This document shows positions 1-7,220 of a stretch of DNA of 33,305 nucleotides, in pieces. The notes below the pieces were generated by a model, which did no database searches, was not told the origin of the DNA, and saw only the letters and a list, made by a program, of their open reading frames with translations. How positions within the stretch are numbered: the stretch's first letter is position 1; each line of letters opens with the position of its first letter. The DNA is from a virus. The stretch covers positions 1-33,305 of IMG/VR virus record IMGVR_UViG_3300044939_000168. The stretch is one strand, 5' to 3'. The position numbers were made by a program, and so were the translations under genes.

Positions 1-868
1 TCCAAGTCTCATTTGCTGGTATCCACCCACCTAAACTTTCGGAAACGATATAAAACTTATTGCCTGAACTGTCAAGGATAAAAGGATTGCTTGAAGTATC
101 AGTAAAAATAGTATTTTTCCCACTCGATGGATTTGAGGGAGTGGAGGATTGTTGGGTTAAAACAGTTACCCCCCCCACCTCAACATTTCCTGTTGTTGAA
201 ACTTTCCCTCCGACAGTAACATCACCTGTTGTGGTTAGAGATGTTGCGGTAATGTTTTTATGAGTGCCGTCGGTGTTGTGTTCTCTTTCAACGTCAACAA
301 AATTTCCTTTTGTCCCAACTTCAAGTTCTATTGATGTAATAGTAGTTGGAACGGTAGATTCTCTAACAACAACGGTTGTATCTGGATTAGAATATGATGA
401 AGAAGCAACGTGAACAATAATTGATCCATTAAGACGAATTCTTCTTCCGGCAGAATACATTGGCGTTCTATCAACTCCTGATGCTGTAATCTTAAAAGAA
501 TTATTACTTACCTTCGTAAATGTGTATGATGGGTCTTCTGTTATATAACCAGTTTCAATTGCATCGGCAAGTTTATTCCAAGCATAGTTTGTTAGTTTCT
601 CTTTATATAAAGAGTTTTGTGGGTGGGCTATTCCCGTTCCGCCAAGATTTACACCACGTTCAATAGTTATAGTTGTCCCAGATACCCCAATTACTCTAAC
701 TACTTCAGCATTAACCGTTCCATATTCAAATTCAAAATAAGTCGGAAGTTTAGACGCTGATGGTGGATTGTTAACTACTGCTGTAGTAGCAGTATCGGAA
801 AGGTCGGCTAATAATTTACCGCTTAAAAGTCTATCCGCTCTTGGTAAGTATTTTAATTCTGTTGCCAT
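1..868 (-). CDS. Receptor-binding / tail fibre-like protein, N-terminal 289 codons (continues at 33305..33169)
   Basis: Open frame from ATG 868-866 to the left edge without a stop. It continues in frame at the right edge of the window (33305 down to 33169), giving a 334-aa protein if the molecule is circular. The N-terminus (ATELKYLPRADRLLSGKLLA) and a beta-rich 'VVRVIGVSGTTITIERG' segment (about residues 53-69) look like the virion-attachment part of phage tail proteins. The later part has short threonine/glycine repeats of the 'TTTGDVTVGGKVSTTGNV' kind, typical of beta-helical or fibre shafts, and a terminal 'FILDSSGNKFYIVSESLGG' segment. It is the last gene of the virion operon, after the nozzle gene, which fits a distal tail protein. 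The start is supported by a promoter whose -10 lies 8 nt upstream. The role is inferred from position and composition; no enzymatic motif is seen. Confidence 0.7.
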   Translation of the reverse strand, partial: MATELKYLPRADRLLSGKLLADLSDTATTAVVNNPPSASKLPTYFEFEYGTVNAEVVRVIGVSGTTITIERGVNLGGTGIAHPQNSLYKEKLTNYAWNKLADAIETGYITEDPSYTFTKVSNNSFKITASGVDRTPMYSAGRRIRLNGSIIVHVASSSYSNPDTTVVVRESTVPTTITSIELEVGTKGNFVDVEREHNTDGTHKNITATSLTTTGDVTVGGKVSTTGNVEVGGVTVLTQQSSTPSNPSSGKNTIFTDTSSNPFILDSSGNKFYIVSESLGGWIPANETW

Positions 869-876
869 ATGCTATT

Positions 877-905
877 ATTAGATAATTTTTAACAATAAAA
901 GTCAA
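877..905 (-). promoter_or_regulatory. Leaderless-type promoter of the tail fibre gene
   Basis: TTGACT (905-900), 17-nt spacer, TCTAAT (882-877), then 8 nt to ATG 868. The spacer ends in AAAAATTA, shared with four other late promoters. The -35 overlaps the stop codon of the upstream gene. Transcription would start at or next to the A of the start codon. Confidence 0.65.
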
Positions 906-2824
906 CTATTAATAACAAACTCGTCACGTTCATAGTCAACATCTTCTATCTCATACATACCGTTTGTTGTTTGAATTGTAACGTGATTGTCATTAGTCCC
1001 CGAAACAGAAATCTTATAGAATATTGAATATGCTTCAAATTCAAGCCATTTCTTAACGGTATTGATAACATCACCAGTATCAGTTGAGACAACCTGTTCA
1101 TCAAACATTGCCTCATCAAACATAAACTCACCCACTCCACCACCACTTTCAAAACTAATATTTGTGGTGTCAACAAAATTCTCTCCATCCTTATAAGTTG
1201 TTATTGATATTCTTCCTTTACCATTGAGAAACTTAAACTTAGTATAGTAGAAATATTTCAAAACAGTATCTTCCCCACCATCAATTCGCTTAAATCTAAC
1301 AAAAGCAGGGATTGGCTGATTATCATCTTGAAAGTAATTATCTACTAAGATTTGATAAATTTTACCGGTGTTTTTTTGAACGGCAAATAACTTTTGTTTT
1401 CCTGTTCCTTTATCCCAAACCAAAAATCCACCAAAGTCTTGATTTGTCCATTTACCTAAAAAACCAACATATCTTCTATCATACGCGTAAGCATTTTGAC
1501 CGTCACAGATAATATATTTTTGCTCAAAAACAGTGCCGAAAATATTCTCTGGAATACTCATATCAATCGTATCAAGTAATGGCTGAATTCTGTTTGAAAA
1601 ATCTGTGGTTCTTAAAACATTAAGTTGATTAGGTTCATAACCAAATATTCTAAATCTTCCATCAGAACCAAAAAAAACAATATCTTTTTCAAATCTTTGA
1701 ACTGTATCTGGTGAAGAGGTTCCGTATTGAGGAATAACTGCTATAAGTTGTGGACCACCATCACCACCAAACGTGAATTTCCATACGGAGTTTTCTTTAA
1801 ATATAACCAAAAAGTCTTCAAAACCAATCATTGCAGTGCATTTTTCTCCATCTCCTCTTCCCGGCTTAACCCATCCACCATTATCTGATGGATTAAAACT
1901 TTCCCACATACCTCCTGTTCCTCCATAAAAAATAGTATCAGGCTCTTGTAAATTTCCCGCAACAAATAAAGTGTTAGCATACTTTGCAAATATATTTCCT
2001 TTAACTCCACCCGTTGTATTAAATGTTGGCGCTTCATATATTAAAGATGCGGCTACCGTCCCATCATCAACATAATTTATAGTTGATCCTGATGTTGGTT
2101 GGTCAACAAAGTCAAGAAGAAATAATGTTCCCCCATTTTCAGCACGATAAATATTATATCCTTTTACGGCACTATCGGTTTTTCTATTAAAATTAAAAGT
2201 AATTTTATTACTTGCATCCAATTTTCTTGGTCCCCAAACAGTAACTTCATTTGATATTTCCGTTTCTCCAACATCAGTAACGACAGTAACTGCATATGCT
2301 CTTAAAGTATCGTTTCCCGAACCTGTTAATGTAGCCGAATTGGCAGTTGTTGCTGAGACATAATTCCATTTAACAACTGTATTACCATCCGTCTTTGCCA
2401 TAAAATCAACACCGTTTCCAAAGTAAAACCAACCCCTAAGCAATACTCCCCTCATTTTTGCATTGCTATCCCAAGTCTTAGATGGATCAATTTCGGTAAC
2501 TATTCCTGTTGTTGTTATTTTATACAACCTTCCCCCAGCCATAACAAGCATTAAATTGGTTGATGTTACCGGGTCTTTATATACTCCCCAACCATTGAAA
2601 GTTGTTTGAGGAAGAGTAGCAAATAACTCTCTTCCTCTTCTTGGAAGTTGAATTGATGCTTTACCGACAATTTCAACATTCTCTCCTTCATAAAATTCAT
2701 CATCTCTTATCTCATTATCAAGAGCAAATATATTCTCTCCCCTTTGCCAACCATCGTGTTTCCACGCTTTTGGTCTTGGCATTGGGGCTATTCTTTGATT
2801 GTAATATCCAAGTCCTTGTGGCAT
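902..2824 (-). CDS. Tail nozzle / hub-like protein (beta-propeller type), 640 aa
   Basis: Long beta-rich protein lying between the head-tail adaptor and the tail fibre gene, the position of the nozzle (T7 gp12-like) in podoviruses. Visible traits are an N-terminal arm (MPQGLGYYNQRIAPMPRPKA), propeller-like strands with repeated aromatic-glycine turns (for example GVLLRGWFYFGNGVDFM, EDFLVIFKENSVWKFTFGG, DIVFFGSDGRFRIFGYEPNQ), and a fibronectin-like insert around residues 160-250 containing 'VTDVGETEISNEVTVWGP' and 'VKGYNIYRAENGG'. I chose ATG 2824 rather than the upstream TTG 2833, because a TATAAT lies exactly 8 nt before it, as at sister genes. It probably forms the tail tube through which DNA passes. 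Function is inferred from gene order and general resemblance. Confidence 0.72.
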   Translation of the reverse strand: MPQGLGYYNQRIAPMPRPKAWKHDGWQRGENIFALDNEIRDDEFYEGENVEIVGKASIQLPRRGRELFATLPQTTFNGWGVYKDPVTSTNLMLVMAGGRLYKITTTGIVTEIDPSKTWDSNAKMRGVLLRGWFYFGNGVDFMAKTDGNTVVKWNYVSATTANSATLTGSGNDTLRAYAVTVVTDVGETEISNEVTVWGPRKLDASNKITFNFNRKTDSAVKGYNIYRAENGGTLFLLDFVDQPTSGSTINYVDDGTVAASLIYEAPTFNTTGGVKGNIFAKYANTLFVAGNLQEPDTIFYGGTGGMWESFNPSDNGGWVKPGRGDGEKCTAMIGFEDFLVIFKENSVWKFTFGGDGGPQLIAVIPQYGTSSPDTVQRFEKDIVFFGSDGRFRIFGYEPNQLNVLRTTDFSNRIQPLLDTIDMSIPENIFGTVFEQKYIICDGQNAYAYDRRYVGFLGKWTNQDFGGFLVWDKGTGKQKLFAVQKNTGKIYQILVDNYFQDDNQPIPAFVRFKRIDGGEDTVLKYFYYTKFKFLNGKGRISITTYKDGENFVDTTNISFESGGGVGEFMFDEAMFDEQVVSTDTGDVINTVKKWLEFEAYSIFYKISVSGTNDNHVTIQTTNGMYEIEDVDYERDEFVINS

Positions 2825-2832
2825 ATAACACA

Positions 2833-2861
2833 ATTATATAATTTTTTAGGAAAGAAATAAA
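2833..2861 (-). promoter_or_regulatory. Leaderless-type promoter of the nozzle gene
   Basis: TATAAT (2838-2833) preceded by AAAAAATTA and followed by 8 nt to ATG 2824. The -35 position (TTTATT, 2861-2856) is poor, so the conserved A-tract plus TTAT block may carry recognition here. Confidence 0.5.
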
Positions 2862-2863
2862 AA

Positions 2864-3523
2864 TCAATCGTAGTTTCTTTTAAATCCAAGATAAGAAAAG
2901 AAGTTATATACTCTTCGTGGTTTGTCTTTTATTTTTGCCGAACCTTGTTGAGGTATTAATGTGTCAAGTGCTTGTTTGAAGTCTAATAGTGCGTTTCTTG
3001 AATCAAACCTTTGTCTTTTTCCTTCGTGAACCAAATGTTTAACATATAAAGCAATCAATTCAACCATTGATTCGGGAATAGGAACGGAGATGGTGTCAGT
3101 ATAACCGCCTACATCAGTCCATTCTGGATAGTAGTAAATATCAATATTCTCACTCCCTGTTATTGAAGCAGTAAAACCTAATGTTTTATCATCGGGTTTA
3201 AGATAAAAATAATTTAAAGTATTTGAGGAAACACTATCTTTGTTTTCATAAGGAACAGGATCTAACTTCTCTTCATTAGAATAAATTTCATATATTCCTC
3301 TAATAACGGAATAATCCGATATTTCAGAAGTTAAATCATATTCTTGAACTCCAGAAATAGTTGTTAAATCTTTTTTCTTTATAGACCAACCCCATTTATA
3401 CAAGCCAAGAATATAACGAATAGCATCATTAGTATAACCAACTCGCAACGTTGATGTGTCTGTTGTGTCTTCTTTAAGCTTTCTTGAAACAGCTTGTAGG
3501 ATTGGATAAATGGTTGTCAACAT
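2864..3523 (-). CDS. Head-tail adaptor (connector) protein, 219 aa
   Basis: Mixed alpha/beta protein between the capsid region and the nozzle gene. It opens with a helix (TTIYPILQAVSRKLKED) and a second helical stretch with 'YTNDAIRYILGLYKWGWSIKKK'. A central beta part follows ('TISGVQEYDLTSE', 'ENIDIYYYPEWTDV'), then a C-terminal helical bundle ('IPESMVELIALYVKHLVHEG', 'RNALLDFKQALDTLIPQQ'). This order of an N-terminal helix, a beta sandwich-like middle and C-terminal helices matches adaptors of P22/SU10-like podoviruses that dock under the portal. Start ATG 3523 has a TACAAT 8 nt upstream. Assignment rests on position, length and pattern, with no search done. Confidence 0.65.
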   Translation of the reverse strand: MLTTIYPILQAVSRKLKEDTTDTSTLRVGYTNDAIRYILGLYKWGWSIKKKDLTTISGVQEYDLTSEISDYSVIRGIYEIYSNEEKLDPVPYENKDSVSSNTLNYFYLKPDDKTLGFTASITGSENIDIYYYPEWTDVGGYTDTISVPIPESMVELIALYVKHLVHEGKRQRFDSRNALLDFKQALDTLIPQQGSAKIKDKPRRVYNFFSYLGFKRNYD

Positions 3524-3531
3524 ATAAATGA

Positions 3532-3560
3532 ATTGTATAATTTTTTGTCAAGTCTTTCAA
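3532..3560 (-). promoter_or_regulatory. Leaderless-type promoter of the adaptor gene
   Basis: TTGAAA (3560-3555), 17-nt spacer ending in AAAAAATTA, TACAAT (3537-3532), 8 nt to ATG 3523. The -35 overlaps the TGA stop of the upstream zinc-finger gene. Confidence 0.62.
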
Positions 3561-3931
3561 CCATTTTGAGAACCGGCATTTTCGGGATGTTTGAATTTAA
3601 TGTGACTTTCCAATCCAATCCTTGTTTTCGCATTAAAAGTGCAGAATGGACAAGATGTTAATGTATTTTCTGCACTTTCTTTTTCTTCTTTAATTTTGTT
3701 TTGTGCTGCTTCACTTGCAGGCTCAACATCACCAACTGCCTTAAAATCAACATTATACCATTCACTTTGTTTTAGCATTTCAATTATCTTCTGATCCTCA
3801 GTGTTGTATTCAAAATTATGGAACTCAACGACAATTCCCGGAACGAAATTTCTTTGACCTGTATTATCAACAACATAACGCGGAGGAATAAGACTGATTG
3901 TGTATTCTTTATACTTTGAGATAAACTTCAT
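3557..3931 (-). CDS. C2H2 zinc-finger protein of the head gene cluster, 124 aa
   Basis: Residues about 93-115 hold a classical C2H2 finger: CPFC, then H and H spaced as in 'GLESHIKFKHPE'. The N-terminal part (MKFISKYKEYTISLIPPRYV, then 'IVVEFHNFEYNTEDQKIIEMLKQSEWYNVDFKAV') is beta-rich, and a lysine/glutamate helix links the two. Small proteins of this plan are frequent between capsid and connector genes of SU10-like phages; the role is unknown (perhaps capsid or DNA binding). Translation starts from a strong Shine-Dalgarno, AAAGGGGGTGA, 5 nt before ATG 3931, unlike the leaderless neighbours. This suggests a transcript with a leader or read-through from upstream. A terminator lies just upstream, at 4009-4036. 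Confidence 0.75.
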   Translation of the reverse strand: MKFISKYKEYTISLIPPRYVVDNTGQRNFVPGIVVEFHNFEYNTEDQKIIEMLKQSEWYNVDFKAVGDVEPASEAAQNKIKEEKESAENTLTSCPFCTFNAKTRIGLESHIKFKHPENAGSQNG

Positions 3932-4008
3932 CTATACTCACCCCCTTTCATTTTATTTTCCTTTATCATGCTAATAATTTAGCATAGATAAACTAATATG
4001 TCAAGTTA

Positions 4009-4036
4009 AAAAATGCTCCCTCTTTCGTGAGGGAGC
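4009..4036 (-). terminator. Rho-independent terminator after the major capsid gene
   Basis: On the minus strand GCTCCCTC (4036-4029), loop ACGAAA, GAGGGAGC (4022-4015), then A and a run of six T (4013-4008). It has a perfect 8-bp GC-rich stem. It closes the capsid transcript about 55 nt after the stop codon. Confidence 0.88.
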
Positions 4037-4040
4037 GAAC

Positions 4041-4077
4041 GCCATGCTGAGTAACCAACTGGCATGGTAGTTGGGTT
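4041..4077 (-). ncRNA. H-type pseudoknot in the capsid mRNA 3' untranslated region
   Basis: Read on the minus strand: AACCCAACT (4077-4069) pairs with AGTTGGTT (4060-4053), with one bulged C. The loop between them holds CCATGC (4067-4062), which pairs with GCATGG (4047-4042) after the linker ACTCA. This is the order of an H-type pseudoknot, placed between the capsid stop codon (4091) and the terminator. It may stabilise the 3' end or bind protein; function is inferred. Confidence 0.6.
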
Positions 4078-4090
4078 AAAGTGTCAAGGG

Positions 4091-5236
4091 TTAACTGTAT
4101 GCGTTAACACCCTTCAAGAAACCGTGTCTGTCTTCAGTTATTACCTGAATTCCAACCTCGCTTAAGTATTCTTCAACTATCTTATCCTCACCTGGATTCT
4201 GTCTGTTTTTCAAGAGTTTAGTATCTCTATCTTGTAAATAACGATACGCTACTCTTTCCATATCAACAGCAAAGGCATATCCGTTGTAGGTGGTGTTTTC
4301 AGCAAACAGTTTCTCAACTACAAAGTTCAACTCTCCGTGAATAGAAAGATAATTAGTTACGGCAATACCGTAGGTTTTATCTTTCGGGAACATCTGGAGT
4401 TTGCCTAACGCCCAAGAATTAATTGCTGATGCAATTAATGGCGAGACAAATCCCATTTTTTTATCTCCACCCTTAGCATAAACGTTTCTTATCCATTGCT
4501 CAAATAAAGCATTGGTAAGAGTAGAGCTTGTTTGAACATTGGTTGATAACCAATATCTCAAACCACCTGTTGCCCTAATCGGTTGAGAACCGCTGGTGTC
4601 TTCTTTTGGTTCGCCGAAGAAGAACGCTCTTTCGATATCCTTCAAGTGTAATTGAAGGTGTTCTCTTCGAAGTTGAGCCAAGTCATTTGGACCAGCATAA
4701 ATTTCAGTAGAATTCTCAGTTCCAGTTACTTCAAACGGTTCTCTAAAGATTTGGGTGTAGTTCGCCTTTTTGGTTGTGGTTGTGGTTAATGCTGTTGGAA
4801 CATTTGCACCCTCCTCATTAGCATTACCAAGAATCACGATTACGGCATTATTTGCAATTGCAGCCGCAGCAGTTGTTCCCCATCCACGCACTACGGTTAG
4901 AGTATTACCTGAAACACCAGTTACTCTCATTTGCTCACCAGTTGACACGTTTTGAATAACCATCCCCGCTCTAAACTTAGTCCCATCATCAACAACGATT
5001 GATGTAGCAGTAGCTGTATATCCAGAGGAATGATTTACGGCATCAAAACGTGAGGGACTGGTTTTTTCAAACCATCTGAACTCTGGGTCGGTTGTTTTCT
5101 GTTTGTTCAGTTTTCTCACGAAAAATGCCAATGTGGCATAATCAGCATCAACCAACCATAACTTATCCGATACATCATATTTTCTAACATCCGCACCTAT
5201 ATTTGCAGTTCCCCTTGTTCCAGATACAATGCCCAT
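4091..5236 (-). CDS. Major capsid protein, SU10 / DUF5309 type, 381 aa
   Basis: HK97-fold capsid protein of the SU10-like family (DUF5309). The N-terminus is 'GIVSGTRGTANIGADVRKYD'. An inserted beta domain lies around residues 66-125 ('ATSIVVDDGTKFRAGMVIQN', 'MRVTGVSGNTLTVVRGWGTT'). The family-typical stretch 'NYTQIFREPFEVTGTENSTE' follows, then the long helix with 'RREHLQLHLKDIERAFFFGE'. The C-terminal part carries 'GVNAYS' at the end. It follows the scaffold gene, as expected. There is no Shine-Dalgarno before ATG 5236, and the leader from the promoter at 5387-5415 is about 140 nt, with a 9-bp hairpin. A pseudoknot and a terminator follow the stop. Confidence 0.88.
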   Translation of the reverse strand: MGIVSGTRGTANIGADVRKYDVSDKLWLVDADYATLAFFVRKLNKQKTTDPEFRWFEKTSPSRFDAVNHSSGYTATATSIVVDDGTKFRAGMVIQNVSTGEQMRVTGVSGNTLTVVRGWGTTAAAAIANNAVIVILGNANEEGANVPTALTTTTTKKANYTQIFREPFEVTGTENSTEIYAGPNDLAQLRREHLQLHLKDIERAFFFGEPKEDTSGSQPIRATGGLRYWLSTNVQTSSTLTNALFEQWIRNVYAKGGDKKMGFVSPLIASAINSWALGKLQMFPKDKTYGIAVTNYLSIHGELNFVVEKLFAENTTYNGYAFAVDMERVAYRYLQDRDTKLLKNRQNPGEDKIVEEYLSEVGIQVITEDRHGFLKGVNAYS

Positions 5237-5305
5237 ATCTTTTTGCGCTTAGAAGAACTTATAATGTCGATAGTTTTTGTGCTTTCTTATCCTCAAATAG
5301 GCTAA

Positions 5306-5338
5306 ATATCAAGGGTATCTTTTAAGAAGCCTTGATAT
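5306..5338 (-). promoter_or_regulatory. Hairpin in the capsid mRNA leader
   Basis: Perfect 9-bp inverted repeat ATATCAAGG / CCTTGATAT with a 15-nt loop, about 68 nt upstream of the capsid start. There is no T-run, so it is not a terminator. It may be an mRNA stabiliser, a protein operator or a translational control element. The rest of the 5237-5430 gap holds only the promoter and a few unstructured bases. Confidence 0.6.
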
Positions 5339-5386
5339 GTTAGGTGCTATTTTACTAATAATAAGCACTATAACTATCCATTAAAT

Positions 5387-5415
5387 ATTAGATAATATGA
5401 AAAAAAATTTGTCAA
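5387..5415 (-). promoter_or_regulatory. Promoter of the major capsid gene
   Basis: TTGACA (5415-5410), 17-nt spacer, TCTAAT (5392-5387). Same -10 variant as the tail fibre promoter, but here the capsid start lies about 150 nt downstream. Confidence 0.62.
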
Positions 5416-5430
5416 GGGGGTAATTGGAGG

Positions 5431-6447
5431 TTAAAAGATTGATTTACGTTTGATATTCATCATCTCTTCAATATCTCTCTCTATTTCATCAATAACCGAA
5501 GAAGAAGATGTTGTTCCTTTTAAAGGAACATCACTTTTTACTTTTTCAATCGGCTCTTCCGGTTGTGGTTGAGGAGATGATGGTTGAGAACCAACTATCT
5601 CTCCAGCAAGTTTAATATAATCTTCCTCTGTCATTTGAACAGGTTCAGTTCCATTTTGTTGTGCTTCTATTTCTCTTCTTCTTTTTTCTCCATAAATTGC
5701 TCTTTCAAATAATAGTTGAAGTCGTTGGTCTTTGCTTAAAATAGGATATGTTTTTTGAACGTTGTTCCATATTCTAACCGCTTCCTCTTGACGTCTTGCT
5801 TCTTCTAATGTATTGTTATGTTCTTCTGATATTGCTTTACTAAGCAATGTATAAACCGCTGATGCTAATGGTCCACCAAGCAAGTTTTGCTGAATAGCGA
5901 TTGAATAATTATTTAATGTATCTCTCATCCAAGCATTTAAATCAAGCACTTCTTCACCTCTTTCATTGGTAAAGTAATAATATGAAGGATCAGGAATATT
6001 TGACCTTATCAATGGGGTTTTTCTAAATACAGCAAGTTCATCGTTGGTATTTGGGTTAACACCAACTCTTTTTGCTTCATTTTGTAGCCTATTAAAAGCT
6101 CTTTGAAGTTCAAGATATGCTTTTTCAAGTTCCTCAACGTTTTTATACTTTCCCATTATTAAAGGCTTTTCCTCAGTATTTTTTTCTTCCTTTTTCTCTG
6201 TGGACTTTTCTTCTGTTCCAGTTTGAGTTTGAGTATCTGTTTTAGTTTCAGTAGTTTTTTCTTGAGGTTCAGTTTCTGTTTGTGTTTGTTGTTCCGTTGG
6301 TTGTTCTGGTTCTTTTTTTTCCTCAGTAACAACATCGGTTTTAGTTTCTTCTGTTTTTTCCGGTTCATCTTGAAGGACAGACAAAACATCTTTTTCTTCC
6401 TCGTCGTCCCCAATGTTTTGTAAGAATGATGGTTTATCTTTCGCCAT
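5431..6447 (-). CDS. Capsid scaffolding protein, 338 aa
   Basis: Located just upstream of the capsid gene, highly charged and disordered at the start: residues about 20-95 are an E/K/T/Q-rich low-complexity tract. Then comes the signature 'MGKYKNVEELEKAYLELQRA' helix (a 'GKYK(S/N)xEELEKAYLEL' motif common to phage scaffolds), and a central helical part ('LNNYSIAIQQNLLGGPLASA'). The C-terminus ends in a basic helix ('RDIEEMMNIKRKSIF'), as scaffolds use to bind capsid protein. The start ATG 6447 lies 7 nt after a TAATAT box. The scaffold should direct procapsid assembly and leave before DNA packaging. Other reading frames through the E/K/T tract are long but are shadows. Confidence 0.85.
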   Translation of the reverse strand: MAKDKPSFLQNIGDDEEEKDVLSVLQDEPEKTEETKTDVVTEEKKEPEQPTEQQTQTETEPQEKTTETKTDTQTQTGTEEKSTEKKEEKNTEEKPLIMGKYKNVEELEKAYLELQRAFNRLQNEAKRVGVNPNTNDELAVFRKTPLIRSNIPDPSYYYFTNERGEEVLDLNAWMRDTLNNYSIAIQQNLLGGPLASAVYTLLSKAISEEHNNTLEEARRQEEAVRIWNNVQKTYPILSKDQRLQLLFERAIYGEKRRREIEAQQNGTEPVQMTEEDYIKLAGEIVGSQPSSPQPQPEEPIEKVKSDVPLKGTTSSSSVIDEIERDIEEMMNIKRKSIF

Positions 6448-6454
6448 AATTAAA

Positions 6455-6483
6455 ATATTAAACTATTATTTACAATTTGTCAA
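6455..6483 (-). promoter_or_regulatory. Leaderless promoter of the scaffold gene
   Basis: TTGACA (6483-6478), 17-nt spacer, TAATAT (6460-6455), 7 nt to ATG 6447. Both boxes are near consensus. Confidence 0.75.
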
Positions 6484-6486
6484 GGG

Positions 6487-6783
6487 CTAATTATTTTCTT
6501 TTTTAGATTCTTCAACTAATTTAATATTTTTCTCAAAATCGGGCATAAATTTAACAAACTTATTATTAACTTTTTTGTATATAATTCCATCTCTTATATC
6601 CCACAAATGAGGCGGATGCAATCTAAACCCATGAGAAAACCTATCTCTATGAACAATACATTCTGCCAATCTAAGAGATTGGTTAATTATCTTAAACCGG
6701 CACTTTTTAAATTCATCTTTAGTAAGATGAAAAACCAATTCCTCTTCTATTTTTTTGTTATTTTTTTCTTGGTTTCCATCCAT
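6487..6783 (-). CDS. Unknown small virion-cluster protein, 98 aa
   Basis: Not recognised. It has a charged N-terminus, a central 'VFHLTKDEFKKCRFKIINQS' segment, then 'RLAECIVHRDRFSHGFRLHP' and 'LWDIRDGIIYKKVNNKFVKF', and ends with a lysine/glutamate tail. I start it at ATG 6783 rather than TTG 6789. It overlaps the end of the 44-aa gene upstream by 26 bp, implying translational coupling. It lies between the portal-proximal genes and the scaffold, so a head assembly role is possible. Confidence 0.65.
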   Translation of the reverse strand: MDGNQEKNNKKIEEELVFHLTKDEFKKCRFKIINQSLRLAECIVHRDRFSHGFRLHPPHLWDIRDGIIYKKVNNKFVKFMPDFEKNIKLVEESKKENN

Positions 6784-6892
6784 GTTCAACTGCTCTTAAA
6801 AGATTAACTTGCCTTTTTGCCCTTTCTTCACTATCATGCTCCGCTACTTTTTCACCAGTATCGGCTTTAACAACAACCCATTTATTCCCCAT
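6758..6892 (-). CDS. Small conserved-type phage protein, 44 aa
   Basis: Short frame 'MGNKWVVVKADTGEKVAEHD' followed by 'SEERAKRQVNLLRAVEHGWK'. It resembles the widespread tiny phage proteins with a 'W.V....G..V..HD....A..Q...L' pattern that sit near capsid and portal genes; their role is unknown. ATG 6892 is preceded by AAGGAAA, a usable ribosome site. It overlaps both neighbours (11 bp with the upstream frame, 26 bp with the next gene), which supports it being a coupled gene. Confidence 0.6.
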   Translation of the reverse strand: MGNKWVVVKADTGEKVAEHDSEERAKRQVNLLRAVEHGWKPRKK

Positions 6893-7220
6893 TTTCCTTA
6901 TTGCGTAAGGCATTTTCTTTTTTTAAACTTATAATTGCATTATAAATCTCTTTTCTAATACCTTCAATCACCCATAATGCTCCATTTTGAAATCCAATAA
7001 ACATCTCCAAACTTACTTTATCTTTTCGTGTTTCTGGAAATCTTAAATTCATATAACAAAAGTTTTCCCACTGTTTAAGTAAATTAACTATGATCTCCCA
7101 TCCTTCGGTTCGGCTAAGGTTAACGAGGTTAATATTTCTTTTTCTAATTTCCTCTTCTCTTCGTTGAATTTCCTCATTTTCTCTTTTTCGTATGGACTGT
7201 TTGCGTAATAATTCATCCAC
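6882..7220 (-). CDS. Helical protein or frameshifted C-terminal domain following the zinc-finger gene
   Basis: The frame -1 to the zinc-finger gene at 7088-7537 becomes protein-like from about 7180 downward. It has a charged helix ('NEEIQRREEEIRKRNINLVN'), then 'TEGWEIIVNLLKQWENFCYM' and 'VSLEMFIGFQNGALWVIEGI', a two-helix pattern seen in small phage head proteins. No ATG with a ribosome site lies at the boundary; GTG 7220 is only a nominal start. Three explanations remain: a separate gene with an unusual start, a -1 ribosomal frameshift from the zinc-finger gene, or one base missing in an A-run of the sequence (GAAAAAG near 7140-7150). I favour one protein split between two frames, but cannot decide. 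Confidence 0.5.
   Translation of the reverse strand: MDELLRKQSIRKRENEEIQRREEEIRKRNINLVNLSRTEGWEIIVNLLKQWENFCYMNLRFPETRKDKVSLEMFIGFQNGALWVIEGIRKEIYNAIISLKKENALRNKENGE

Noticed and set aside
60-263. Plus-strand frame antisense to the tail fibre gene
   Set aside because: The minus-strand frame is open over all 868 bases with a promoter; the plus frame has no support.
5355-5381. Seven- to eight-codon upstream frame in the capsid leader, starting at ATG 5381
   Set aside because: Its ATG lies only 5 nt after the -10 box, no ribosome site is seen and the peptide has no regulatory pattern; chance is sufficient.
6159-6413. Lysine/leucine-rich frames inside the scaffold gene
   Set aside because: They follow from the repetitive codons of the E/K/T-rich tract in other frames; the scaffold frame is longer and has a promoter and family motif.
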